Shown here: one piece after another, positions 25,193 to 34,235 of the stretch
Layout: the number at the start of each line of letters is the position of its first letter
Numbering within the stretch: position 1 is the first letter of the stretch
Assembly: GCA_017526585.1 (NCBI GenBank)
Contig: JAFXRC010000035.1
Span: forward strand, 1-44,400
DNA from: Fibrobacter sp.
Lineage (GTDB): Bacteria; Fibrobacterota; Fibrobacteria; Fibrobacterales; Fibrobacteraceae
DNA: 44,400 nt
Direction of reading: 5' to 3'
Program-made: the position numbers and the translations under genes
The notes under the pieces: generated by a model
The model's input: the letters and a program-made list of their open reading frames with translations, nothing else
The model's database searches: none
Told to the model about the DNA's origin: nothing

Positions 25193-27093
25193 AAAGTCTG
25201 CGATAGGTCGAACGCGAATCTTCCCCAGCCAAACGCTTCCGGATCCCAGTTGCTCAAATCCTTCTTGAATGCGTAATCGAGACGGAATGTTAGGAACTGC
25301 CAGCGGTAACGAATGCCGAAACCGAAACTTTCGCATTCGCGTTCCTTGTAAACGCTTTCGCTGTCGACGACACGCGTCCAGTCGTAGAACTGAACGATTT
25401 GCCAGCGCTTCCATGTTTTCCAGGGGAATGTCCAACGGATTTCTTCGTTCATTCTGAAATAAAGCGGCGTGAGCCCTGTATTGATGGCGGTGACGGTATC
25501 GATCTCGTCTGTTTTCTCGTTGTATTCGGTGTAGGTGCTGTCATAGCTCGCGTAAATGCTGCGGAAGCGGTAACCGCGTACGGAACGTGTGCCGCCTTGG
25601 TAGAATACGCGAGCGTCGTCTTCGAGCGCCTTGGCGAAGAACTTGCCGACGCTTCCGCTGATGGCACCGTTAAATGTCCAGAATAGTGGATGGTACAAGT
25701 TGACGGTCATCTCGCCGTAGGAGTAGGGATTCCCGACCATGGTGAGCGAATAAATATCACCGTTCCAGTTGGTGCCCGCGCCTACGGTGGGTGCAAAGCG
25801 GATACCCTTCACCGGGTTGAAGTAGTCGTCGGTATAGTCGAAGGTGAGTGCTATTTCGCCTTTCAGCTTGAAGAGCCTATCGCGGTTTTTATCGACGTAG
25901 CGAGTATCGAGCGTGCCACGGAAACGGATGTTTTTCGTAATGCCGAAGGTCAAGTCGCCACGGTTAATCACTTCGTAGCGTTCTTCGATGCTGTCTGGGT
26001 AGGCGGGCGGGTTCGTCTTTTCGTGATTTAGCGTAAGGCGGTCGTCCAAGCGGATAGCCGTAGGGATGAAGCTGAATGCGGTTCCGAACAGCAATGGGTT
26101 TGCGTAACCAATCGATGCTTCCTGCTTGTGTTGGGCGACGAGTGCTCCCGTAGAAAATTCGTGGAATCGCCCGAAGAAATTCTTGTGCTTTGCCGAAGCG
26201 TGTGCGCCGAATCCGTAAATTTCTTCGTAGAAGAAACCGTAATGCGTCTCACCGGGAACGCGTTCGGTTGCATCCAGGTGCACGTCGGAAAGACCATCTT
26301 CGCGCAAGGAATCGCTCATCTTGATTTGAGTGAATAGCTGCGTAGAGAATAGCTTCGATCTAAAGGAGTGGTACTGGTTACCGTTGATGATTTCACCTTT
26401 CGGAATCCTCCAGAGTGAAGAGAGCCATGCCGTGTCGGTAAGTCCCGCTTCTTGAGCTGAATCTTGCGGTGAGCGTCTGTCACGAGAACGGTGACTGACG
26501 CTCACCATGTTACCCATGATGACCTTGGCGCCAGGGTCGATTGTAATCTCGACATAAATTTTCTTTTGGTTGGTGTCAACGAGTTCTACAGAAGATAGCG
26601 TCGTGTGCAGATAGCCTTCGCGGCGGTAAGCCTTCTGGATTTTTTCCATATCTTCGGCAATATCTTCGTGGTTGTAGTAGTGGTCTTGAGCCGTGTTGAG
26701 GTCGGTCGTGTCGATTTCGACCGTTCGATCGGGGGGTGCAATCAGCTTGACTCCGTTGAATCGGTAACGTTCGCCATCGCGGATTTCAATGAAGTAGCCG
26801 CGCACGGAGCTGTCCTGCGAAACGATGTCGCGGTGGATTTCCATCGAAAGGTCTAGGCTGTAGTAGCCACGGGAATAGTAGAGCGCCTTGATGTTTTCGA
26901 GCGAAAGGCGCATCATGAAGTCCTGTTTTGTCGTGTCCATTCGACCGAATTCTTCAGGTACATCAAGTTGCTCTTCCAGCTGGTAACTTGAGAAAGCCTT
27001 GTTGCCCTCGATGTTGATGTACCAGGGGTGTTTGTCTTCTTCGGCGAAGCAGAACACGGCAACGAACAAGAGAAGGATCGCTAATTTTTTCAT
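25189..27093 (-). CDS. TamA/BamA-like Omp85 outer-membrane protein
   Basis: A 634-residue outer-membrane assembly protein. A signal peptide (MKKLAILLLFVAVFCFA) is followed by POTRA domains (about 24-240; phrases such as IEGNKAFSSYQLEEQL, IKALYYSRGYYSLDL and IQKAYRREGYLHTTLSSVELV) and a C-terminal barrel. GGTRSVRGYRFRS is the conserved RGY loop of Omp85 barrels, and the final strand ends FAFDLSQTF with the terminal phenylalanine expected for outer-membrane insertion. The ATG at 27091-27093 overlaps the TamB-like stop as ATGA. An upstream in-frame extension of 20 residues was rejected because it would displace the signal peptide. Pairing with TamB makes a role as TamA the best reading, although this barrel may not have the exact E. 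coli domain number. Confidence 0.9.
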   Translation of the reverse strand: MKKLAILLLFVAVFCFAEEDKHPWYINIEGNKAFSSYQLEEQLDVPEEFGRMDTTKQDFMMRLSLENIKALYYSRGYYSLDLSMEIHRDIVSQDSSVRGYFIEIRDGERYRFNGVKLIAPPDRTVEIDTTDLNTAQDHYYNHEDIAEDMEKIQKAYRREGYLHTTLSSVELVDTNQKKIYVEITIDPGAKVIMGNMVSVSHRSRDRRSPQDSAQEAGLTDTAWLSSLWRIPKGEIINGNQYHSFRSKLFSTQLFTQIKMSDSLREDGLSDVHLDATERVPGETHYGFFYEEIYGFGAHASAKHKNFFGRFHEFSTGALVAQHKQEASIGYANPLLFGTAFSFIPTAIRLDDRLTLNHEKTNPPAYPDSIEERYEVINRGDLTFGITKNIRFRGTLDTRYVDKNRDRLFKLKGEIALTFDYTDDYFNPVKGIRFAPTVGAGTNWNGDIYSLTMVGNPYSYGEMTVNLYHPLFWTFNGAISGSVGKFFAKALEDDARVFYQGGTRSVRGYRFRSIYASYDSTYTEYNEKTDEIDTVTAINTGLTPLYFRMNEEIRWTFPWKTWKRWQIVQFYDWTRVVDSESVYKERECESFGFGIRYRWQFLTFRLDYAFKKDLSNWDPEAFGWGRFAFDLSQTF

Positions 27094-30000
27094 TTGGCAC
27101 CTTCCTTGGGTTTGTTTTGCATTTCTTCGCAGCGTCCCAAACCTAATAAGCACGGGTTCCAGAACTTGTAGACATATTCGATACCGACATTCTTTTCGAG
27201 TCGTTCTGTTTCGCCGCTTTCTGTACCGGTGTTGGTCAGGTACTGCTTCTGTATAAGCATGGCGCTCAACGACAGTGTCGGAGACAGGTGGTTCTTATGC
27301 GAGTATTCCGCTTCCTGGAATACGGGGAGTATGTAGTTCGCGCCGAATTGCAGCGACTGGTCGTAAGTGGGGTTTTCGCTCTGGTCCTGCGTGTAGCCGA
27401 AGATCAGACTCAAGTTCTTTACCCAGCGGTCAAGCGCCACGGGAATCTTGAAGTAGCTAGAGTCCTTGTCGCTGGTAGTGTTGTTTTCGAAGAACATCAC
27501 CTTCATATCGATATCGCCGATGTAGTCGCCGCCAAGCGTCTTGTTCGCCGTTGTCGAAATGACCTTTCCGATGGCCTTGCCTGCGAGCTTGTTCCAGTCG
27601 GTTTCTTCTCCGTTGTCGTCGGCGATACAGCCTAGCAATATGTTGTAGTAAATGGATGCAGACGAAGATTCCGTACCGCAGTTGGATGACGGTATCGCCT
27701 GTAGGTTCGTAATGGTGCCTTGCAAATCGAGGTTGATGGGACAAGTCTCCTTGTCATTTTCCGAAGTTTCTGCGCAGTAGGGGAGTTCCTGGCTACTGGA
27801 CACATCGATGACGCCCTTCTGCCAAGGCACATCGTTCCAAGAAAGCAAGAAGGAATTCAATTCGAATTCGTAGATGTCCTTGACGCCGATAAAGCCACTG
27901 TTCGTGTTACTGATGTCGCCGCGCAATAGCGGACGTGCCGTGTTGCCAAGAACCCAAATGTCTACGGTGAGAGGGAATGTTGCAAACGGCGTGACGACCG
28001 CGATGGAATCCATCTGGGAGTCACTTACGTGCAGCGACAGGTTGATGGGGCTTGTAGCGGAAAGCTTTTCTTCTTGGGTCCCCTTCTTGCGGAGTTTAGC
28101 AACAAAGTTGTTGAACATGGTCAGGTACTTGTCGAGCGCAGATGGCGTGACGTCAACCTCGAAGTCTCTGTAGAACACCATTTTGTCGATGGAAATGTTT
28201 CCTGTAATCGTGTTGTTCTGGATAATTCCTTCACGACGGTGTGGAACGATGAAACCGATGTTGCCTCTGGCGACGGCGTCTGCTTCTCCATAGACTTCAT
28301 CCTTGAACTTGTACGAAATTTTGGGAATGTTCGCTGTAATCAAAAGCTCGTCTTCGCTGTCGGTCATGCTGCTTTGAACATCTTCAAAAACCAGATAATG
28401 TGATCCACTCTGAATGGAATACCTATCGGAGTGCAGGTTGATTCCTTCAATCCTCATGCTGTCCAGATTGTACTGGAGTGTTGCAGAAATTTCTTCGTCG
28501 TTGTCGTTCTGTGTCTTTGCTTCGAAAATATCTAGGAGTCCGTTCTCCAGGTGCCCACGCATATAAATCGGGAATTTGACTTTGGTTCTGGGAGGTTCAT
28601 ATAAGGTGGAATCAAGTTTTAAATCGGCTGTAATTCCGCTGAGTCCCTTTCTCAGTTCTGCAGTCATGTCGATGTGCAGGTCGGTGTTCGTGATTTCGCT
28701 TACGGTGCCTGGAATAAACCACGAACCGTTCGCATCGACCGTGCCCTTGAATATGAAATCGTTGTCGATGAACCCTTCTGCCCAAAGAGTTCCGCCGTTA
28801 TCGCTGCCGTGAGAGAAACTCACGTGGCGCTTGTCGCTAAAGATGTTGTTGATGATGACTTGTGTGTTGCCTGTCCAACCGCCACCGCCAATGTCAAGGT
28901 AGGAGTTCAGCTCAATCTTGTCATTTTCAGCGAATACGTTCAGCTTTCGAATGTTGAACAAGTCGCTTGGAATTTTGCGGAACTGGATGTCGAAGAAGTC
29001 CAGGTTGCCTATGAGCTTGTTTCCCTGGTTGTAGGTCAGGTCACCGTTCAGCATACCGGACGTCAGGGTGCTGTCGTTTAGACCTTCGAGTAGCAGGGGA
29101 ATGCTGAATTCATGCGATGAAATATTGGCGTAGAGAACCTGGACTGGCAGGAAGCTCGTTGCCTTGAAGTCGGGGTTGGAATCGTTGGGCAAGATGAAGA
29201 TGGTGGCTGCCGTTACCGAGTTCTTGTTGTGCAACGCCTTGAAGTGGTCGACGAATATGGTGTCCTTGTTCTTGCGGACGGAAGTTTCTAGACCGACCTG
29301 GAAGGATTCGACTTCTCCTTCGACGGAAAGATCCATGACTCCTATGTGGTTGTCGAAGTCCTGGTGCCAGTTTCCGCTGACGCGACCGACGATGTTTCTG
29401 CCTAGGTTGATGTCGGAGAAGGGTATTGTTTCGTAGACCACCTTGTCTGCTTCGACATCGAGGGCGATGGTGTCGCCGATGTGGACATAGGCGCTTGCCT
29501 TGCCACCGTGCTGCTGTCTTACGTTCCAGGAAGTATGCGGGTGCTCGTCGTTCCATTTGACATCACCGTCGAAATCGAATGTTTCTTTGGGCGTGTAGAT
29601 TGTACCGTTCGAGAAGTCGATGCCTTTCTTGTTAATGTCGAGCGTGACCTGCAGGGAGTCTGCGGCAATGTGGTAGGCGTTGATGATTGAGTGGATGTGC
29701 GCAAGAATTTTTAGCGAGTGTCCGTTGAAGGAGCCGTAGGCCTTGGATCTTGCGCCAAGCGTCAAGTTACCATTCGTCCAGTCTAGCGCCCATGGTTCGT
29801 GAGGGGATATGTCTCCGGTAAAGGTGAGCGTTAGGGAATCCTTGAAATTGATGACGGCGTCGACTAAGGATCCTTGTCTCGTTTCTGCAGAAACGACCAG
29901 TTCGTTACCGTGCAATTCGCCGGACTTTATCTCCATATCCAATGGCATCATCTGCGGTCCGAACTGGGCGCTCATGTGGCTGACTCGTCCGGTGAAGAAC

Positions 30001-30968
30001 GCCTCCTTGTTCTTGTTGGCCGATCCATTGAGCGAAATGCTTCCGCCTTCGTCGTTTTTGAGCAGACAATCGAAATCAATGTTGTTCTGGTCACCGGAGA
30101 GTTTTAAGGTGACGCTTTCGGCGAGCAGCGGCCAGAATTCGCCAATTCGGGTTTGTACCGTCGCATCGTATGTCGTCCTTTTCTTCTGAAGGTCGAACGT
30201 TCCGTTGGCCTTTACCTTGATAGCTCCGATGTGCGGGACCGCTGCGGGCAGGTCCGCGGGAATCCATTCCTTGGGATTGTTGATGGTCAGGTTCGTATTC
30301 GCCGAAACCTTTCCTAGATCGTCCTTGGGGGCTTCCATGTTGAGTGCGACGGAGTCCTTGGCGGTCTTGACGCTTCCGTTGACTTTCAGCTTTTCGCTTT
30401 CAAAGTCGGCGCGGATGTCTATTTTGGCGGGTGCCGAGATGAAGTCGCCCGAAGCTTCCCTCGCCTTGATAGAAAGCGACTTCTCGCCTTCGCTCTCGAT
30501 GGAAAGATCCTTTGCTTGCCAGCCTTTACCGTCGGACAGATAAACTTGTGCGTTTTTCACCTCGACCTGGACGGGAATGGGGAAGCGGAGCTTTTCGGGG
30601 AACTTGGGTATTTCTTGCGGATCTTCCTTTGTTTTGGAATCGTCCTTGGGTGGGCCGACGACGGCGATAACCGAATCCATTTCCAGGTTCACGCCCTTTG
30701 TGAAGCCGAGAAGGGTTACATCCAAGTTAGGATTGGCGATTTTGATGTCGGAACCTTCGACGGAGACTCGGATGGAGTCAAAATGGTGGGTCAGGAGCGA
30801 TTCCATGCTGTGCCCGTAGGGGGTAATGGTGACCCCTGCGAAGGTATGTTCGGTAGAAAGGAACCTTTCGAGGAGCGCATGCAAGAACCAGGCGCCAAGG
30901 GCAATGACGCCAACCACAGCCGTTGTAAGGACGGCTGTTCCCACAAATGTCGTCGGTCTTTTGATCAA
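27090..30968 (-). CDS. tamB: TamB-like translocation and assembly protein (DUF490)
   Basis: A 1292-residue envelope protein. An N-terminal membrane anchor (about 9-30) is followed by a very long beta-rich periplasmic region of the AsmA/TamB type, a bridge-like groove linked to lipid or protein transport to the outer membrane. The C-terminal TamB domain is visible (phrases such as VWVLGNTARPLLRGDI and SLQFGANYILPVF). The reading frame opens at a TTG (30966-30968). No ATG lies in frame before the anchor and no ribosome site is apparent. TATACT (30979-30984) lies 10 nt upstream, so the exact start is uncertain. The stop overlaps the TamA-like ATG, so the pair is translationally coupled with tamB first, the reverse of E. 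coli. Confidence 0.88.
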   Translation of the reverse strand: MIKRPTTFVGTAVLTTAVVGVIALGAWFLHALLERFLSTEHTFAGVTITPYGHSMESLLTHHFDSIRVSVEGSDIKIANPNLDVTLLGFTKGVNLEMDSVIAVVGPPKDDSKTKEDPQEIPKFPEKLRFPIPVQVEVKNAQVYLSDGKGWQAKDLSIESEGEKSLSIKAREASGDFISAPAKIDIRADFESEKLKVNGSVKTAKDSVALNMEAPKDDLGKVSANTNLTINNPKEWIPADLPAAVPHIGAIKVKANGTFDLQKKRTTYDATVQTRIGEFWPLLAESVTLKLSGDQNNIDFDCLLKNDEGGSISLNGSANKNKEAFFTGRVSHMSAQFGPQMMPLDMEIKSGELHGNELVVSAETRQGSLVDAVINFKDSLTLTFTGDISPHEPWALDWTNGNLTLGARSKAYGSFNGHSLKILAHIHSIINAYHIAADSLQVTLDINKKGIDFSNGTIYTPKETFDFDGDVKWNDEHPHTSWNVRQQHGGKASAYVHIGDTIALDVEADKVVYETIPFSDINLGRNIVGRVSGNWHQDFDNHIGVMDLSVEGEVESFQVGLETSVRKNKDTIFVDHFKALHNKNSVTAATIFILPNDSNPDFKATSFLPVQVLYANISSHEFSIPLLLEGLNDSTLTSGMLNGDLTYNQGNKLIGNLDFFDIQFRKIPSDLFNIRKLNVFAENDKIELNSYLDIGGGGWTGNTQVIINNIFSDKRHVSFSHGSDNGGTLWAEGFIDNDFIFKGTVDANGSWFIPGTVSEITNTDLHIDMTAELRKGLSGITADLKLDSTLYEPPRTKVKFPIYMRGHLENGLLDIFEAKTQNDNDEEISATLQYNLDSMRIEGINLHSDRYSIQSGSHYLVFEDVQSSMTDSEDELLITANIPKISYKFKDEVYGEADAVARGNIGFIVPHRREGIIQNNTITGNISIDKMVFYRDFEVDVTPSALDKYLTMFNNFVAKLRKKGTQEEKLSATSPINLSLHVSDSQMDSIAVVTPFATFPLTVDIWVLGNTARPLLRGDISNTNSGFIGVKDIYEFELNSFLLSWNDVPWQKGVIDVSSSQELPYCAETSENDKETCPINLDLQGTITNLQAIPSSNCGTESSSASIYYNILLGCIADDNGEETDWNKLAGKAIGKVISTTANKTLGGDYIGDIDMKVMFFENNTTSDKDSSYFKIPVALDRWVKNLSLIFGYTQDQSENPTYDQSLQFGANYILPVFQEAEYSHKNHLSPTLSLSAMLIQKQYLTNTGTESGETERLEKNVGIEYVYKFWNPCLLGLGRCEEMQNKPKEGAK

Positions 30969-30978
30969 CTTGATTTCA

Positions 30979-30984
30979 AGTATA
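30979..30984 (-). promoter_or_regulatory. Candidate -10 upstream of tamB
   Basis: TATACT on the minus strand lies 10 nt before the TTG start codon. No strong -35 and no ribosome site can be seen, so the true transcription start is open. Confidence 0.35.
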
Positions 30985-31165
30985 GAAAATGCACGAAATG
31001 CGGTCTTGAAATTACTTTGAAATGTGTGCGTAAATCGTTGTCTATCAAAGAGTTACGCATGCGCGATGTGAAATGTGCTGCGTAAAATTTGTAAGACTGG
31101 TCTATATGAGGTGCTTTTTTGTGCATTATGTACTCGCGTGACACTTTTTGTCGTGCGTTTTTAGT

Positions 31166-31171
31166 TATATT
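31166..31171 (+). promoter_or_regulatory. -10 hexamer of radA, leaderless type
   Basis: TATATT ends 7 nt before the ATG at 31179, with no ribosome site between. The -35 is ambiguous in the T-rich upstream sequence. Confidence 0.5.
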
Positions 31172-31178
31172 AGTGCAC

Positions 31179-32573
31179 ATGGTAGCACTAAATAAGTCTA
31201 AGGCAAAAAAAGAAATTGAGTTCCTTTGCACCGAATGCGGTAACACCACGCCCAAGTGGGCAGGCAAGTGTCCGTTTTGTGGGGCGTGGAGCAGTCTCAA
31301 GGAGCATGTGGTTGAAAATATCGTAGAGGGGGGACGAACCTCGCGAGGCTTAGGTGGACCCATCCATCAGATTGTTCCGTTAAAGGACGTTGCGACCGAG
31401 GATACGCGGCGGCTGAGCACCGCCAACGCCGAGTTTGACCGCGTGCTGGGAGGCGGGCTTGCACCAGGTTCCCTGGTGCTCATTGGTGGCGATCCGGGAA
31501 TCGGCAAGTCCACGCTCGTGCTTTCGACACTCGCCACCATGACAGCCGCCGGCGTCAAGACGCTTTATGTCAGCGGCGAAGAAAGCGCTGTCCAGGTAAA
31601 GCTCCGCAGCGAGCGCCTGAATGTCGCGGGCTCCGATATGCTCTTGCTCTGCGAAACGAGCCTCGAGAAAATTTTGCAACAGGCGTCAGAAATCAAGCCG
31701 CAGGTCCTTGTCATCGACTCCATTCAGACGGTCTACAAGGAGTCCCTTTCGGGAACTCCGGGCTGCGCCACGCAGCTTCGCGAATGCACTCTCGATCTAA
31801 TGGTCTTTGCAAAGAATACGGGCTGCATCACGATTCTCATCGGACATGTTACCAAGGACGGCCAGATTGCGGGACCACGCATCTTGGAGCACATGGTCGA
31901 TACGGTTGCCTATTTCGAAGGGGACCGCAACCATCAATACAGGCTGCTGCGTACCATCAAGAACCGTTTTGGTGCCACGGATGAAATCGGCGTCTTCGAG
32001 ATGACTGGGCATGGGCTTTCTTCGGTCGAAAATCCGAGCCGGGTGTTCCTGCAAGAGAATGTTCCGCCGACTCCGGGTAGTGTCGTCTGCTGCACGCTGG
32101 AAGGTTCCCGCGCAATGCTCTTTGAAACGCAGGCGCTGGTGAGTTCGACGACTTTTGCCGTGCCGCAGCGCGTGGCAGCTGGGGTCGATCCGAAGCGTCT
32201 TACCATTATCCTTGCGCTGCTTGAAAAGTTTGGCGGGGTGGTTGTCGGAGCCTCTGATGTTTTTGTCTCTATTGCCGGCGGGCTGAAGGTCTCTGACACT
32301 TCGTCGGACCTTGCCCTCGCCCTTGCCATCGCAAGCAACCACCTTTCCATTCCGCTGGGTCGCCAGTCCATCGTTATCGGTGAACTCGGACTGTCGGGCG
32401 AGGTCCGATCCGTGAGCCTGTTGGAAACCAGGCTCAAGGAAGCCCGCCGCCTGGGATTTACCGAGGCTGTGGTCCCAGCCGGTGGTCGACTGCCTGAAAC
32501 GACCTCCGGCATGAAAATTGTGCAGGTTCACACCCTCTCCGAAGCGGTGAACTGGTTAATGAACAAGAAATAA
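31179..32573 (+). CDS. radA: DNA repair protein RadA
   Basis: A 464-residue RecA-like branch-migration ATPase used in homologous recombination. An N-terminal zinc finger (Cys17, Cys20, Cys31, Cys34) is followed by Walker A GGDPGIGKST (103-112), the RadA-specific KNRFG motif (261-265) and a C-terminal Lon-protease-like domain (IAGGLKVSDTSSDLALALAIAS). I place the start at the ATG at 31179, because TATATT lies 7 nt before it and the remaining N-terminus matches RadA. The frame is open 20 codons further up, but that would put the start before the promoter. No Shine-Dalgarno is present, implying a leaderless mRNA. Divergent from tamB; the gap of 210 nt holds both promoters. Confidence 0.96.
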   Translation: MVALNKSKAKKEIEFLCTECGNTTPKWAGKCPFCGAWSSLKEHVVENIVEGGRTSRGLGGPIHQIVPLKDVATEDTRRLSTANAEFDRVLGGGLAPGSLVLIGGDPGIGKSTLVLSTLATMTAAGVKTLYVSGEESAVQVKLRSERLNVAGSDMLLLCETSLEKILQQASEIKPQVLVIDSIQTVYKESLSGTPGCATQLRECTLDLMVFAKNTGCITILIGHVTKDGQIAGPRILEHMVDTVAYFEGDRNHQYRLLRTIKNRFGATDEIGVFEMTGHGLSSVENPSRVFLQENVPPTPGSVVCCTLEGSRAMLFETQALVSSTTFAVPQRVAAGVDPKRLTIILALLEKFGGVVVGASDVFVSIAGGLKVSDTSSDLALALAIASNHLSIPLGRQSIVIGELGLSGEVRSVSLLETRLKEARRLGFTEAVVPAGGRLPETTSGMKIVQVHTLSEAVNWLMNKK

Positions 32574-32591
32574 GCTTAGAACAGAAATGTG

Positions 32592-32640
32592 GTGTCATCC
32601 TGAGCGACGCAACGAAGTTGCGAAGTCGAAGGATCTCTAG
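32592..32640 (+). repeat. Dispersed palindromic element, copy 2
   Basis: GTGTCATCCTGAGCG at the start, AAGTCGAAGGATC near the end, with a centre forming GCAAC-GAA-GTTGC. It lies just downstream of radA and before the terminator. Confidence 0.85.
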
Positions 32641-32663
32641 ATGGCTTTAAAGTATTTTAAAAC

Positions 32664-32695
32664 AAAAAAACCTCGGTTTTCGCCGAGGCTTTTTA
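32664..32695. terminator. Bidirectional terminator between radA and the pentapeptide gene
   Basis: CCTCGG (32671-32676) pairs with CCGAGG (32683-32688), seven A residues on one side and CTTTTT on the other, serving both converging genes. Confidence 0.88.
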
Positions 32696-32717
32696 ATTCC
32701 GTTTTTTTGGCTAGAGA

Positions 32718-34115
32718 CTACTCTTCGTCGTCATCGTCGGACTTTTTCTTTCTCTTCTTCTTCGGAGAAGAACCAGAACCTTCGACCTTGATGTCGGCGG
32801 CCTTTTCACCACGCTTGGTGAAACCGTACTGACGCGGGTCAAAGCCGGACGGGAACACGGTCTTGTTGTCGTAGATGACCTTCTTGGCGGTGAACTTTTC
32901 AATCTTGGCGCCTTCGAGGTTGGCACCGGAGAAGTCCACGTCGTTCATCTTGGTGTCTGCGTCAATCTTGATGCCCTGCATGTTGGCGTTCGTGAAGTTC
33001 ACCTTTTCGAGCTTGGCACCGGCGAAGCTTACGCCCGTCAGGGTTGCGAGAATGAAGTCAGAACGTTCGATGGTGGAGTTTGCAAAGTTGGCCTTGGTGA
33101 GGTCAGCCTTGTCGAAGATGTCCTTACGGACGTATGCACCGTCAAACACGGCCTTCAGAAGTTCTGCGTTCTGGAAGGAGTTCTTGCTCACTTCGGTGTC
33201 GTAGAAGGATGCCTTGGAAAGCTTGGTCTTGATGAAGGAGCTCTTTGCGACGGAGCCCTTGTCGAAGATAACGCCGGTGAGGTCCTGGTTGTCGAACTTC
33301 ATGTTCTTCACGGTGGACTGGGCGAACTTAGCCTTCTGGAGCTGGGTCTTGGAAAGGTCGACGTCGTTGAAGGTCGTCAGAGAAAGGTCGGCTTCCTTCA
33401 GGTTCACGTTCTTGAATTCCACACCGCTGAAGTTGGCCTGGGAAAGACCGGCCTTGGCGAAGTTCACGTCGATGAGGTCGACGCCCTTGAAGTTGGCGGC
33501 GATCAGGTTACAAGCGGTAAAGTCGGTCTTTACGATCGTCGCCTTGCGAAGGTCGCTGTTTGCCATCAAGGAACGAGAGAAGTTCGTGTGGGTGAGGTTT
33601 GCCTTGCTGAAGTCGGCGGCGGTCAGGTCCACATCCATCACGGACGCCTGAGTGAGGTCTGCCTTGCTGAAGTCGGTCTTGTCGGACACCTTCATGGCAT
33701 CGAGACGAGCGTTCTTAAGGTTGGTCTTGGGGAACTGGCTATCGAGGAGCGTTGCACGGTAGAGGTTAGCCTCTTCCATGTTGGAACCTTCGAAAGAAGA
33801 ACCGCGAATGTCTGCACCGCTAATGGTTGCCTTGGTGAGGTTCGTATTTTCGAAGTTGGCGTTGCTGATCACGGCGTTCTGGAAGGAAACTTCCCTGAGG
33901 TCTGCGCCCTGGAAGTTCGGGCTTTCACCTGTGGCACGACGGAAGTCCGTGGTGTGCGCGACTGCCTTTGCGTTTCTGAAGTTGAAACCATCGATACGCT
34001 TGTTACTGAAAGAAACATTCAGGTCCTTGCCTGCCCAATCGTCCTGGGCGTAAACGTTGAGAGCAAGTGCGCTCAACAGGCACAGGCCGAACTTTGATAC
34101 ACTCTTCATATTCAT
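32718..34115 (-). CDS. Exported pentapeptide-repeat protein
   Basis: A 465-residue protein with a signal peptide (MNMKSVSKFGLCLLSALALNVYAQ). Almost the whole mature chain from about 35 to 425 is made of A(D/N)LxX and similar pentapeptides (ANLTKATIS, ADFSKANLTH, ADLTKANFANS), which form a right-handed quadrilateral beta-helix. The last 25 residues are a Ser/Lys tail ending in Asp and Glu. The start was set at the second of three closely spaced ATGs (34113-34115) because AAAGGG lies 9 nt before it; the upstream ATG would be too close to the ribosome site. Pentapeptide proteins act as DNA mimics, toxin scaffolds or structural rods; with a signal peptide the cytoplasmic DNA-mimic role is unlikely here. 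The target is unknown. Confidence 0.88.
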   Translation of the reverse strand: MNMKSVSKFGLCLLSALALNVYAQDDWAGKDLNVSFSNKRIDGFNFRNAKAVAHTTDFRRATGESPNFQGADLREVSFQNAVISNANFENTNLTKATISGADIRGSSFEGSNMEEANLYRATLLDSQFPKTNLKNARLDAMKVSDKTDFSKADLTQASVMDVDLTAADFSKANLTHTNFSRSLMANSDLRKATIVKTDFTACNLIAANFKGVDLIDVNFAKAGLSQANFSGVEFKNVNLKEADLSLTTFNDVDLSKTQLQKAKFAQSTVKNMKFDNQDLTGVIFDKGSVAKSSFIKTKLSKASFYDTEVSKNSFQNAELLKAVFDGAYVRKDIFDKADLTKANFANSTIERSDFILATLTGVSFAGAKLEKVNFTNANMQGIKIDADTKMNDVDFSGANLEGAKIEKFTAKKVIYDNKTVFPSGFDPRQYGFTKRGEKAADIKVEGSGSSPKKKRKKKSDDDDEE

Positions 34116-34235
34116 ATACATTTTCCCTTTAAGGATAAACCAAATAACGGATAACCCTAAAATAACTAAAAAAATTGACAAATAACAATAAAAAAGAAAA
34201 AAACTTTATAAATAAATGCTAATTTGTTCCCCGAA

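Noticed and set aside
31119..31178. Upstream in-frame start for radA
   Set aside because: The extra 20 residues would be encoded before the likely transcription start, and they do not resemble RadA.
32718..34115. CRISPR-like DNA repeat array
   Set aside because: Short repeated DNA words come from the pentapeptide coding pattern; there are no fixed repeats with spacers and no cas genes nearby.
34175..34180. TTGACA as -35 of the GGR-like gene
   Set aside because: No -10 lies 15-19 nt downstream; the nearest -10-like box is 39 nt away.
34224..34235. TTG start for the GGR-like gene
   Set aside because: The ATG four codons later fits the FAD-motif position in the family, and the TTG lies inside the -10-like motif.
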